Positions 17,622 through 26,451 of a DNA stretch of 64,000 bases are shown here, one piece after another. The notes under the pieces are model-generated. The model was given only the letters and a program-made list of their open reading frames with translations. It had not been told where the DNA came from and did not search any database. The stretch comes from Leptospira limi (GTDB lineage: Bacteria; Spirochaetota; Leptospiria; Leptospirales; Leptospiraceae), in the NCBI RefSeq assembly GCF_026151395.1, contig NZ_JAMQPV010000001.1:2730501-2794500 (forward strand), read 5' to 3'. Position 1 is the stretch's first letter. Each line of letters opens with the position of its first letter. The translations under genes were made by a program, and so were the position numbers.

Positions 17622-19397
17622 CTATGCTCCCCTCTGAATTTCAAACATAGAAGCAAAATATCCTTTTGATTTTTGCATTAATTCGGAAAAACTGCCCTCT
17701 TCCAATAGTTCACCCATTTTCATAACGTAAATTCTATCGGCTTTGACAATTGTAGACAAACGATGTGCAATCACAATGATTGTTGTCTCTTTTGCGATCG
17801 AATCAACGGATTCCTGGATCAATTGTTCAGATTCCGTATCCAAAGAACTTGTAGCTTCATCCAAAATCAGTATGGGCGGTTTTCGCAGAATTGCTCGCGC
17901 TAAAGCGATCCTTTGTCTTTGTCCACCTGACAAAAGAACTCCCCTGTCACCTACAATGGTATCTAAACCTTCCGGAAGTTTTTTTATAAACTGATCAGCA
18001 TTTGCAATCTGACAAGCTTTCCAAAGTTCATCTTCAGTAGAATTTTCTCTAGACCATAACAAATTATCTCTAATGGAAGAATGAAATAAAATTGGATCCT
18101 GCGGAACATAACCGATTTTTTCCCGAAAACTATTTTTATTCCAATCTTCAAAATTAATCCCATCTACGGTGATTTTTCCCTTCGTAGGAACCTGTAGACC
18201 CAAAATCAAGTCTACAATCGTCGATTTTCCAGAGCCGGATTCTCCAACGAATGCAACCATTTCACCTTTAGGAATTAGAATATTCAAATTTTTAAATAAC
18301 TCTGGTCTACCAGGGTAAGAAAAATGAATACTTTCGAACTTAATTTCAATCTCAAATTTTTCAAAAACTTTCTCACCAATTACTTCTTTATAATCATTTG
18401 CTTTTTTATAGATGGCCTGTAATTGTTCATAACTTCCTGTAAAATTATCCAAATTGACTTTATTGACTAACATCGAATTTGCGAGAGGAATGGCTCTTTG
18501 TAAGCTCCAAAGAGTAATCGCAATTTCAGACAAAGCACCTCCGTTAGCAATAGCAACACCCATCCCAGCCAGTGCTGCCAAAATCCCAATGGTATAGTGA
18601 AGATTAGAAACCCCTGTGGATAGAACTTGTGTTTTCAGTGTTATTTTAACGTGGTCATCGTAAGCAGATAAATACCTTGTTATCGAAGATTCCTGTCTTC
18701 CATATCCCTGAACAATTTTTATACCTTGGAATGTTTCATGTAAAAGTTCCATAACTCTTCCAGAAGTCGAAGTATTCAAAGCTCCTAACTTATTATTTAA
18801 AGGTTGTAAAAGTAAAAACGGAACTGTCAGAATGCCCAAAGTCAAAATACTTGTCCCGACCATTAGAGGCATAAGAAAGACAGGAAGAGCCATAATTAGT
18901 AATAATTGAAAAGAAATTGCAAATTGATTTGCAAGAGATGTCATCGCATCTCCCACTTTAATGATTTCATGTTGGAAAGTGTTTAAAATTTTTCCCTGAC
19001 TCAGTGAACCAAAAAACCCCCACCGAGCTCCAAGAAAATTCCGAAATCCTTCTACATTCAAATCGCGCAAAACTGCATAACCTATACTTCTATTAATATA
19101 AAATATCAGAATTACAAACAAAGAATTCAACATATTCCCGATAGCAAATATTGCAGAAAACGACAATACCCCAATGGGAATTCGAAACAAATTCAAAACT
19201 AAGATAAACTTTTTAGTGATATTATTTGCGTTTGTTAAACTAGGATCCAAAAGGTAATCAGCAAGTGGAGCAACGCAGACGGCAACGATCATTGATAATG
19301 CACCGCTCATGACTACGGAAAAAATTAATCCACAAAAAAGAAAAGGATGTTTGGTTATAAAATTATATAAAAGGGAAATTAATATTCGATTTTTCAC
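17622..19397 (-). CDS. ABC exporter, fused permease and ATPase (MsbA/PglK-like)
   Basis: Half-transporter of 591 residues acting at the inner membrane. The membrane domain spans about residues 1-320, with hydrophobic helices near 15-45, 80-100, 160-200 and 265-285. The ATPase domain has Walker A GESGSGKST at 385-393, the Q-loop VPQDP, signature LLSGGQRQR starting at 488 and Walker B ILILDEATSSLD at about 509-520. No Wzx, Wzy or Wzm/Wzt is visible in the 42 kb, so this protein is the only flippase candidate, comparable with PglK, which flips lipid-linked oligosaccharide. It could equally be a lipid exporter. Confidence 0.9.
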   Translation of the reverse strand: MKNRILISLLYNFITKHPFLFCGLIFSVVMSGALSMIVAVCVAPLADYLLDPSLTNANNITKKFILVLNLFRIPIGVLSFSAIFAIGNMLNSLFVILIFYINRSIGYAVLRDLNVEGFRNFLGARWGFFGSLSQGKILNTFQHEIIKVGDAMTSLANQFAISFQLLLIMALPVFLMPLMVGTSILTLGILTVPFLLLQPLNNKLGALNTSTSGRVMELLHETFQGIKIVQGYGRQESSITRYLSAYDDHVKITLKTQVLSTGVSNLHYTIGILAALAGMGVAIANGGALSEIAITLWSLQRAIPLANSMLVNKVNLDNFTGSYEQLQAIYKKANDYKEVIGEKVFEKFEIEIKFESIHFSYPGRPELFKNLNILIPKGEMVAFVGESGSGKSTIVDLILGLQVPTKGKITVDGINFEDWNKNSFREKIGYVPQDPILFHSSIRDNLLWSRENSTEDELWKACQIANADQFIKKLPEGLDTIVGDRGVLLSGGQRQRIALARAILRKPPILILDEATSSLDTESEQLIQESVDSIAKETTIIVIAHRLSTIVKADRIYVMKMGELLEEGSFSELMQKSKGYFASMFEIQRGA

Positions 19398-19409
19398 TTT
19401 ATCTAGATT

Positions 19410-20495
19410 TTAAATCGTAAATTTTAATTTTCTTAAAAGAATCGATGTAAACACAAAAGGAAATTTTAGGACTCCCTTCAAAACGATGAGACAAGATGGA
19501 ATAAAAAATTGCGGACAGTCTTTTAGGACATTTTTAAGAGAAAGTAAAATAGCAATAATTCTATAATCAGAAACATTTTCTTCCACAATACCATATACGG
19601 TTGATGAAATTTGATTCTTCTTAAATTTTTTAACTAATGAAGAAGTTTGTTCATCAAAAAGACTTTCCCAGATTTCCAAAATTCTCGATTCATCCCAACC
19701 CTTTGTCAAAGATTGGTAAAAAACTTCTCCCCTAGCCTTTGAAAGTTTATTTACCTGAGTTGGATGATGACGCCAAAAAACCTTTGCTTCCGGATCATAT
19801 CCGCTATCACCAAAAATCGCATATTTTAACAACTGCGACACATCAACATTTCGATCAAACCCACCTTCTCTGAGTAACACCTCTTTTCTAATGGAAAAGA
19901 TCTCGCCGGGTGCGGAGAAAAGTTTTTTCGGATTGCCGTTTAAAAAATCAAGTGCTAAATCCAAACCCTTAGTGAATCGTCCTCTTAAATTTTTGTCGAT
20001 GTAGTTACCGTTTACTTTTCCGTTTGAATCAATGGAAAATATTGCTGGGGATGCTGTTACACAATTAGGATTCTCTAAAAACAATCCAACCATTTTGTCA
20101 GCGTAGTTTGGACTCATCATATCATCATAAGCAAGATGAGATACATAGTCTCCTTTGCAGTAGGACAAACCAACATTCCAACAAACGCTTACATTAATAC
20201 AGGGGTCATTCCATGAAAAAACGTTCTTATCGAATTTAACAAAAGAAACATTTTCCTTAGTTTCATATACTTCTCGAAGATAAAGAGCCACATCTTCCAC
20301 TGCACCATTATCAATTAACATCAATTCCACATTTGAATATGTTTGATTTAAAATTGATTCAATAGCTTGCTTAACTAACGGAAGATTATAAAATGCATCC
20401 TGGATGATTGTTAAAACAGGTTTTCCTGAAACATAGTTCTCTTTTTTTGCAGGAAAGTATTTATGAGGGAATTCTGTATATTTATCTAAAAACAT
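19410..20495 (-). CDS. Family 2 glycosyltransferase
   Basis: GT-A fold glycosyltransferase of 361 residues. VLTIIQDAFYNLPLVKQAI and SILNQTYSNVELMLIDNGA are the conserved GT2 N-terminus, and LAYDDMMSPNYADK supplies the acidic metal-binding DxD equivalent. The basic, hydrophobic C-terminus (FVFTSILLRKLKF) suggests peripheral membrane binding. It probably adds one sugar of the O-antigen unit on the cytoplasmic face. It overlaps the adjacent SDR gene by 14 bp. Donor and acceptor are unknown. Confidence 0.85.
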   Translation of the reverse strand: MFLDKYTEFPHKYFPAKKENYVSGKPVLTIIQDAFYNLPLVKQAIESILNQTYSNVELMLIDNGAVEDVALYLREVYETKENVSFVKFDKNVFSWNDPCINVSVCWNVGLSYCKGDYVSHLAYDDMMSPNYADKMVGLFLENPNCVTASPAIFSIDSNGKVNGNYIDKNLRGRFTKGLDLALDFLNGNPKKLFSAPGEIFSIRKEVLLREGGFDRNVDVSQLLKYAIFGDSGYDPEAKVFWRHHPTQVNKLSKARGEVFYQSLTKGWDESRILEIWESLFDEQTSSLVKKFKKNQISSTVYGIVEENVSDYRIIAILLSLKNVLKDCPQFFIPSCLIVLKGVLKFPFVFTSILLRKLKFTI

Positions 20496-21417
20496 TTAAC
20501 AAATCTAATTCACTTCGTATGCTTGCATCCAAATTTGACGCCCATTGAATGTTTATTTTGTTTCGGACTTTTTCAGAACTTACTTCATAACTTAACTGAT
20601 TCATAATTGGGCTATCAACAAATTCTACTTTTAATTCAGGTACATATTTCTGAATATTTTCTACAATGTCCCTAACAGTAGCGTTTGTTGTTAAAACATT
20701 ATATATCTCACCATCAAAAATATCTTTTTTAATAAATTCAACAATAGTCTTACAAGCGTCTTTTAATTCTAAATAAGGACGCATTTGTTCGTATGCAGTT
20801 TTCCATACGGTAATTGGTTTTCGAAACGATGCCTGCCAACAAAACTTATTTACTGCCGTGTGGAACCTAATGCCTGGAGAAACTCCTACAATCGTTCCGA
20901 AACGAAAGGTAACTACTTTTAAGTTCTTTTCTTTAAACATAGAACGAACCAATTTTTCTTCCTTTAATTTCGTAGTCGCATAAGGGCTCTGTGGTTTTAG
21001 CTCATCTTCAGAACAATTTTCATCGACTAAAGCATTTTGAGTCCCATATACGCTCGTTGAAGAAAGAGTTATTAATCTTACATTCTCATTTAAACAAGCT
21101 TCTGCTACTCTTTTGGTGGAATTGAAGTTATTGTTTTCTACCGCATCTGCCTTATCAAAACTTCCTGCGGCATCAGTAATAGCTGCCAAATGAATAACTA
21201 CTTGTGCTCCTGAAAAAATTTCTTCCAGATTGAGCTTTGTTATATCACCTTCTACAAATTTATACTTTGCATTTTTTGGAAGATCAAACAGAGAACAATA
21301 TCTCTGCGTCATCAGGTTATCGATCATAACTATTTCCGAGTCCGGAAAAGATTCCGGGAGTGATCTAACCAGTAACGACCCAATATGCCCTAAGGCTCCA
21401 GTAACGATGATTTTCAT
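20482..21417 (-). CDS. NAD-dependent epimerase/dehydratase (extended SDR)
   Basis: Nucleotide-sugar SDR of 311 residues. VTGALGHIGSLLVRS is the NAD-binding turn, VVIHLAAITDAAG the following conserved stretch, LSSTSVYG the active-site serine region and YATTKLKEE the YxxxK pair. Specific activity (epimerase, reductase or dehydratase) cannot be told from motifs. Its stop is overlapped by the GT2 start, and its own ATG shares the last base of the FdtA-like stop (position 21417), so it belongs to the same translation-coupled deoxysugar run. Confidence 0.82.
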   Translation of the reverse strand: MKIIVTGALGHIGSLLVRSLPESFPDSEIVMIDNLMTQRYCSLFDLPKNAKYKFVEGDITKLNLEEIFSGAQVVIHLAAITDAAGSFDKADAVENNNFNSTKRVAEACLNENVRLITLSSTSVYGTQNALVDENCSEDELKPQSPYATTKLKEEKLVRSMFKEKNLKVVTFRFGTIVGVSPGIRFHTAVNKFCWQASFRKPITVWKTAYEQMRPYLELKDACKTIVEFIKKDIFDGEIYNVLTTNATVRDIVENIQKYVPELKVEFVDSPIMNQLSYEVSSEKVRNKINIQWASNLDASIRSELDLLNVFR

Positions 21418-21818
21418 TATTTATTCCTTACCCACTCTAAAAAATCGGAATACTCACGTATATAGTCTTCCGCTTCATATCCTCTATCGCATAATACCAT
21501 TAGTACCGAATTTTCATTAACATAAGCTTGAGTTGCCCAAATACCCGGTGGAATTAACAATCCATCGCTCATCTTTTCTAAATCAAATTCAGATTTAGAA
21601 CTACCATTATCACATGTTACTTTAATTTTCCCATTCACACAAATCAGAAGCTGAGAACATTTACGATGAGAATGTTCTCCTCTGATATCATTTACATTAG
21701 CAGTAACGGTAAAAACCCTTTGAATCAAAAAAGGCACTTCTTTTCCCGATTCGAAAACACTTAGAGATCCGTTATCTTCCGAAAAAGAAGGGAAACGTAT
21801 CAAACTTGGTTTTAACAT
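21417..21818 (-). CDS. FdtA/WxcM-like sugar 3,4-ketoisomerase
   Basis: Small cupin protein of 133 residues, the usual size for FdtA/QdtA. The diagnostic segment RGEHSHRKCSQLLICVNG carries the paired histidines of the active site, and LLIPPGIWATQ is the second cupin strand. Known members interconvert the 4-keto and 3-keto forms of dTDP-6-deoxyhexoses before a 3-aminotransferase acts. DegT-type aminotransferases are encoded in the same locus, so a 3-amino-3,6-dideoxyhexose is a reasonable product. That assignment is inference. Confidence 0.82.
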   Translation of the reverse strand: MLKPSLIRFPSFSEDNGSLSVFESGKEVPFLIQRVFTVTANVNDIRGEHSHRKCSQLLICVNGKIKVTCDNGSSKSEFDLEKMSDGLLIPPGIWATQAYVNENSVLMVLCDRGYEAEDYIREYSDFLEWVRNK

Positions 21819-21825
21819 ATTAATT

Positions 21826-22752
21826 TTATATTCCTTTTCCGTAAGAATAACGCAAACCGGATTCTAAAGAGAATTTCGGATTCCAATTCGCTGCAGATTT
21901 AAACGAACTTACATCATAAACAACACTTCTAGAATCAACTAGAGAAGAACCAGCAGGTGGATTTACATATTCTATCTTCGATTTTTCTCCGCTGATTTCA
22001 GAAGCAATTTGTACAGCAGCAGAAAATGCATCAGCTAAAGAATGAGATTGTCCTGTTCCAATTAGAAAATGTTTTCCATTCGTTTTTTCAATAAAATCAG
22101 AAGCATGTGTAAATGCAGATACAACATCTTCAATATGAATATAATCTCTTAGTGAGAAACCATCTCCAAAAATTTGGATAGTTTCTCCCTTTAAAGCACG
22201 ATGAAAAATTTTGTCTAAAACTCCTCTGTCTTGTTCTTGGCCAGGCTTGGTTCCGCCATAAACATTGGCAAGTCGCAAAGAACATCCCAAGAGCCAACCT
22301 TCTCTTATAAATTGTTTGAGATAATTTTCAGCAGACAATTTACTGATGTCATAAAAACTAACAGGCTCGTCACGAAATAATTCATTCAATAACGGAGCTT
22401 TATGAATTCCTGCTTGGGTGGTTGTAGCCGCAAGAATCACAATTGGTTTTTTTTTCTGATTCCTAAGGTGAAGTAGTAATTTCAAGAAACCAAGCAAATT
22501 CACTTGTAAATCATACAATGGATCTAACTTTGCCCGCGGTATGCTTGTTTGGCCAGCCAGATGATAAACGATATCGAACTCTGGTAAACTTAAACCTTCA
22601 AAATCAGGATTTTCCAAATCGAACACTACATTCTTTTTTTCACTGGGAACAGGTTTACGAGAATGATAATATATTTCTTTGCCTAAAGCTTCCAGCCTTT
22701 CCGCCAAAGCTGAACCAATGAGTCCACTCGAACCTGTAATCAAAACTGGCAT
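21826..22752 (-). CDS. NAD-dependent epimerase/dehydratase (extended SDR)
   Basis: SDR of 308 residues acting on nucleotide sugars. LITGSSGLIGSALAERL is the NAD site, IVYHLAGQTSIPRA the conserved core, and YDISKLSAENYL carries YxxxK. IFGDGFSLRDYIHIEDVV is the substrate-binding segment typical of UDP/dTDP-hexose epimerases. A run of nine A on the coding strand encodes three lysines (QKKKP), which is ordinary for this AT-rich gene. It lies 6 bp from the RmlC gene. Confidence 0.82.
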   Translation of the reverse strand: MPVLITGSSGLIGSALAERLEALGKEIYYHSRKPVPSEKKNVVFDLENPDFEGLSLPEFDIVYHLAGQTSIPRAKLDPLYDLQVNLLGFLKLLLHLRNQKKKPIVILAATTTQAGIHKAPLLNELFRDEPVSFYDISKLSAENYLKQFIREGWLLGCSLRLANVYGGTKPGQEQDRGVLDKIFHRALKGETIQIFGDGFSLRDYIHIEDVVSAFTHASDFIEKTNGKHFLIGTGQSHSLADAFSAAVQIASEISGEKSKIEYVNPPAGSSLVDSRSVVYDVSSFKSAANWNPKFSLESGLRYSYGKGI

Positions 22753-22758
22753 AAATTT

Positions 22759-23289
22759 TTAATATAAATCTTTTAAAAAAGGTAACTTCGAATCTTTGGC
22801 AGAAACAATCGGATGAGAAACTGGCCATACGATTCCCACTTCAGGATCAGCATGATTCAAACCTGCATCATCGTGAGGATCATATTTTTCGCTTACCTTG
22901 TAATGTAAATCCGCATGATCTGATAACGTACAAAAGCCATGAGCAAGTCCAGGCGACATATAAACTTGTCTGACTCCGTTTTCACTCAGTTCTAATCCAA
23001 ACCACTTACCAAAACTGGCTGAATCTTTTCTGATATCGACAACCACATCAAAAATCTGACCACGAATCACAGTTAGTATTTGGGCCTGTGGTCGTTTTAT
23101 TGTGAAGTGCATCCCTCTAATAACATTCTTTATAGAATGGGAATGGTTATCCTGAATGAATTTGTCAGGAATACCAAATGATTTATATCTGGTTTCCTCA
23201 AAGGTTTCCAAAAAATATCCTCGGTCATCCTTAAATACTTTGGGATGTAAAATAAGTAATCCTTCTATTGGTGTTTTTTCAAATTCCAT
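22759..23289 (-). CDS. rfbC: dTDP-4-dehydrorhamnose 3,5-epimerase family (RmlC)
   Basis: Cupin epimerase of 176 residues inverting C3 and/or C5 of dTDP-4-keto-6-deoxyglucose. MEFEKTPIEGLLILHPKVF is the normal N-terminus, so I set the ATG at 23289 although the frame continues upstream. RGMHF holds the catalytic histidine, DVVVDIRKDSASFGKW the nucleotide-binding strand and YMSPGLAHGF the lid. RmlA, RmlB and RmlD are not recognisable beside it in this window, so it may act in a non-rhamnose deoxysugar route, for example with the C-methyltransferase nearby. It starts 4 bp after the TIGR04325-type gene. Confidence 0.88.
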   Translation of the reverse strand: MEFEKTPIEGLLILHPKVFKDDRGYFLETFEETRYKSFGIPDKFIQDNHSHSIKNVIRGMHFTIKRPQAQILTVIRGQIFDVVVDIRKDSASFGKWFGLELSENGVRQVYMSPGLAHGFCTLSDHADLHYKVSEKYDPHDDAGLNHADPEVGIVWPVSHPIVSAKDSKLPFLKDLY

Positions 23290-23293
23290 AATA

Positions 23294-24070
23294 CTATCGA
23301 ATCCTTTGAAAAAGAACAGAAAGAGAATATCTGAGTCTATACTCTTTAGGAAAATGATCCATTGGCTTAGATTGATAAACACCAAGAATTGGAGTGTGGA
23401 AAGGTTGTTTTAGTATGAGTTTATAACCTAACGACTCAACATCCTTTTTAAATTTTCTAAAATTCAGAAAACGATGAGGAATTCTTTTTTCATAAGAAAT
23501 TTGATTCGAAAAAAACTCTTTATTATCACCCGCGTATAAATCATCAACCAAAATATATTTTGGATTCAAATGACTTAAAATATTTAGCAAATGTTCATTG
23601 GTGGGGAAGTATTGAATTACGCTATTGGTATAAAATAAATCGCAATTCGATAATTTGGAATAATCAGATGAATACTTAACTTTACTTGTGTGAGTGAATT
23701 TTTTATGCCTAGAAACAATATCTGGAACTTCTAAAATGGTATATTTTTTTATCTTATTTGGAAGATAAACAGAAGTTAGATAATCATAAATCCATCCAGA
23801 AGAGCCACCTAAATCAACGATTATTTCCGGTTTTACCATAGAACAAACAGTAGGTAAATTTGTGGGCCTAGGAGGAACCGCAATTCCAAACTTTTTGATT
23901 TCTTCCCTGAATGAAATCAGTTGATCGACAATACGATCAAACCATCTTTCGTTCGAAAATCCCTTTTTGCCGTCCTGGCCTCCTGCAGAAGAAACAGCCT
24001 TTTCCCAAGTAGAATAAACACCATCCCAAATTCGGATCGATTTAGAATCAGTATTTATTTTTTTACTCAT
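23294..24070 (-). CDS. LIC12133-family putative methyltransferase
   Basis: Protein of 258 residues matching the pattern of the LIC12133 putative methyltransferase family of O-antigen loci. It has a conserved N-terminal region (IWDGVYSTWEKAVSSAGGQ), then IIVDLGGSSGWIYDYL as SAM motif I and YTILEVPDIV as the acidic loop. The end of the molecule (HTPILGVYQSKPM) is variable in character. The acceptor is unknown. It lies between the DegT aminotransferase and RmlC, so a deoxysugar is the likely target. Confidence 0.72.
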   Translation of the reverse strand: MSKKINTDSKSIRIWDGVYSTWEKAVSSAGGQDGKKGFSNERWFDRIVDQLISFREEIKKFGIAVPPRPTNLPTVCSMVKPEIIVDLGGSSGWIYDYLTSVYLPNKIKKYTILEVPDIVSRHKKFTHTSKVKYSSDYSKLSNCDLFYTNSVIQYFPTNEHLLNILSHLNPKYILVDDLYAGDNKEFFSNQISYEKRIPHRFLNFRKFKKDVESLGYKLILKQPFHTPILGVYQSKPMDHFPKEYRLRYSLSVLFQRIR

Positions 24071-24085
24071 ATAGTTTAATCTTTG

Positions 24086-25183
24086 TTAGTTAAAAAAGGA
24101 ACGAACAGAAGTAACTACTTTCTTTACATCATCTAACGGCAATTCTGGATACATTGGCAAAGAGAGAACCGTTTTGGACAGATTCTCCGTTACTTTCATG
24201 GAAGTAGATGTTTTAATCTTTCCGATATACGCGGGCTGCAGATGAATTGGCATAGGGTAATGAACCCCTGGAAATATATTTGCTTCTTTCAAATGAGAAA
24301 TCATTTTTTCTCTAGATTCCAACTGAATTACATACAAATGATAAACATGTTCTGCTACATTATGTTTTACGGGAGTCTTCAGATTAAGTTTTGAAAGTTC
24401 ACCATCATAAATAGAGGCTATTGTTTTTCTTTTTCCATTATCCGTATTTAAATGACGAAGTTTAACTCTTAAAATTGCTGCTTGTAATTCATCCAATCGG
24501 GAATTCCTACCTGCAAATTCGCTAATGTAACGATCTTTCCAGCCATATTCCCTCAACATTTTCATCTTTGCTGCGAGAGACGGATCACTTGTGGTGATTA
24601 ATCCACCGTCACCAATGGCACCCAAGTTTTTTGTAGGGTAACAACTGTAACATCCTATATCACCAATACTTCCCAATCTTTTCCCATTCCATTTTGCACC
24701 ATGAGCTTGAGAAGTATCTTCAATTAGAAAAATGCCTTTCTCTTTACAAAAACGTTGAATAGAATCTAAATCGGCGGACTGACCATAAAGATGAACTGCG
24801 ATCACTGCCTTTGTTTTAGGCGAATAAACAGATTCCAATTGTGTAGGATCTAAAGTGAAATACTTCGGATCAACATCAACAAGAACAGGATCTGCACCTA
24901 CTGCCTCAATGGCTGCTACAGTAGCAACTGCCGTATGAGAAACAGTGATTACCTCTGCACCAGGTCCAATTCCCAAAGCACGAAGTGCGATTTCCAGTGC
25001 ATCTGTTCCATTGGCAACGCCGATAGAAAATTTGGTTCCAATATAAGAAGCAAACTCAGATTCCAAAGCCTCTACTTCAGGACCGAGTATATATCGATTG
25101 CTATGAATGACAGAGGAAACTGCTTTTTGGATTTCATCCAAATAAGAAGTGTTTTGTGCTAAAGGGTTAGCGCAAAGAATCAT
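24086..25183 (-). CDS. DegT/DnrJ/EryC1/StrS sugar aminotransferase
   Basis: PLP-dependent nucleotide-sugar aminotransferase of 365 residues. IGVANGTDALEIALRALG, VITVSHTAVATVAAIEAVG, IEDTSQAHGAKWNGKRLG (PLP aspartate) and CYSCYPTKNLGAIGDGG (Schiff-base lysine) are all conserved. The frame is open further upstream, but MILCANPLAQNTSYLDEI is the family N-terminus and the ATG at 25183 overlaps the C-methyltransferase stop as ATGA. In a set with an FdtA-like isomerase, 3-amination is plausible. Confidence 0.88.
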   Translation of the reverse strand: MILCANPLAQNTSYLDEIQKAVSSVIHSNRYILGPEVEALESEFASYIGTKFSIGVANGTDALEIALRALGIGPGAEVITVSHTAVATVAAIEAVGADPVLVDVDPKYFTLDPTQLESVYSPKTKAVIAVHLYGQSADLDSIQRFCKEKGIFLIEDTSQAHGAKWNGKRLGSIGDIGCYSCYPTKNLGAIGDGGLITTSDPSLAAKMKMLREYGWKDRYISEFAGRNSRLDELQAAILRVKLRHLNTDNGKRKTIASIYDGELSKLNLKTPVKHNVAEHVYHLYVIQLESREKMISHLKEANIFPGVHYPMPIHLQPAYIGKIKTSTSMKVTENLSKTVLSLPMYPELPLDDVKKVVTSVRSFFN

Positions 25184-26409
25184 TTTACAACTCTTACCGT
25201 TGGCACATGAGTGATCCATTTGCCGCCAGACTGCATGAACGCTTGTTCGTTTGCCATGATCTCTTCCGAGTGGTTCCAAGCTAACAAAAATGCATATTCT
25301 GGATATGCAGACTTAAACTCAGAGTATGCTTTTACCGGGATATGAACTCCAGGAGAAAATTTTCCTTGTTTGATCGGAGTTGTATCAGAAATAAAATCGA
25401 TTAAGTCTGGGCCGATTCCACAATAATTCAGAATGGTGGTACTTTTAGAAGTTGCAGCATAACCAATAACTCTTTTGCCTGTGGATTTGATTTCTTTTAA
25501 AAGAGAGACCAAATCTGATTTAGACTTTTCGACATTCTGTCTGAATTTTGTGAAAGTTTCTAATTTATCCAAACCTTGTTGTTTTTCTTTTTCTAGAATC
25601 TTATGAACGGCTTCACTGACAGGATAAGCACCTTTATGTGCCAGTACATATCTCATAGAACCGCCATGTGTTTTTTGAGGTAGTAAATCAATAAGTTCTA
25701 AATCATAAAGTCTGAATAAGTATTGTACGGAATGGGCAGAGAACAAAAATACGTGTTCGTCGTAAATTTGATCGTAAGAAGTTTTTTCTACTACATCTCC
25801 CAAATAAGGATCTTCGAACATCACAACCCCAGTAGGTTTTAGTAGGGTCGCAATTCCTTTCACTACACTCTTAATGTCTGGAATATGACACATTACATTG
25901 GCAGACAAAAATGCATCCGCCTGGCCATGTTCTTTTACAATTTTTTCCGCAACATTGGCATCAAAAAATTCTGAAATTGTTTTCACGCCGTTTTGATTTG
26001 CAACTTTAGCTACATTAGTAGAAGGTTCAATGCCTAAATGGTTAATTTTGTTTTGAGCAAAATTCTTAAGCATAATCCCATCATTACAACCTAACTCCAC
26101 TACAAATGGATTTTCTTTCGAAATGTATTTGGAACCAAGAATTAAATCTGCAAATTCCTTAAAATGTTTTTCCATATATTTAGAAGTACTGGAAAAAAAA
26201 GCATATTGGTCATGAAACATTTTTTCAGGCTCAGGTTGATCCACCAATTGAAACATTTTACTAGTTTCGCAATAAGCCACTGCCATATTGAAAAAATATT
26301 CATCTTTGTATTGATAAGGTGTCAAAAAACCGTTACCTAATGGCTGTTTACCGAAATCTACTACTTCCGTTAGCGGCTTTCCGCTCACTCTACAATTTAC
26401 TGTTTTCAT
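25180..26409 (-). CDS. Sugar C-methyltransferase (TylC3/NovU type) with altered zinc cysteines
   Basis: Protein of 409 residues with the three-part layout of deoxysugar C-methyltransferases: an N-terminal metal-binding-like domain, a SAM domain with VVELGCNDGIMLKNFAQ near residue 110, and a C-terminal domain with IGYAATSKSTTILNYCGIG. It would add a methyl branch to a keto-deoxysugar. The N-terminal zinc pairs are usually CxxC, but here they read CRVSG and CETSK, so the second cysteine of each pair is serine and zinc binding may be lost or altered. It is followed by the DegT aminotransferase with a 4 bp overlap. Confidence 0.85.
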   Translation of the reverse strand: MKTVNCRVSGKPLTEVVDFGKQPLGNGFLTPYQYKDEYFFNMAVAYCETSKMFQLVDQPEPEKMFHDQYAFFSSTSKYMEKHFKEFADLILGSKYISKENPFVVELGCNDGIMLKNFAQNKINHLGIEPSTNVAKVANQNGVKTISEFFDANVAEKIVKEHGQADAFLSANVMCHIPDIKSVVKGIATLLKPTGVVMFEDPYLGDVVEKTSYDQIYDEHVFLFSAHSVQYLFRLYDLELIDLLPQKTHGGSMRYVLAHKGAYPVSEAVHKILEKEKQQGLDKLETFTKFRQNVEKSKSDLVSLLKEIKSTGKRVIGYAATSKSTTILNYCGIGPDLIDFISDTTPIKQGKFSPGVHIPVKAYSEFKSAYPEYAFLLAWNHSEEIMANEQAFMQSGGKWITHVPTVRVVK

Positions 26410-26451
26410 TTTTATTCTCGTCTTTATATTGTTATTAATTCTTTGAAAAAC

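Noticed and set aside
22447..22455. T9 (A9 on the coding strand) in an SDR gene as a possible slippage switch
   Set aside because: A runs are expected where lysine codons cluster in AT-rich DNA. Several 8-base A/T runs occur across the window, so it does not stand out as the G11 tract does.
23290..23385. Longer N-terminus for RmlC
   Set aside because: It overlaps the end of the preceding gene, and the family begins at MEFEKTPIEG.
25184..25279. Longer N-terminus for the DegT aminotransferase
   Set aside because: The extra 32 residues are the shifted-frame reading of the end of the C-methyltransferase gene. The family start and an ATGA overlap lie at 25183.
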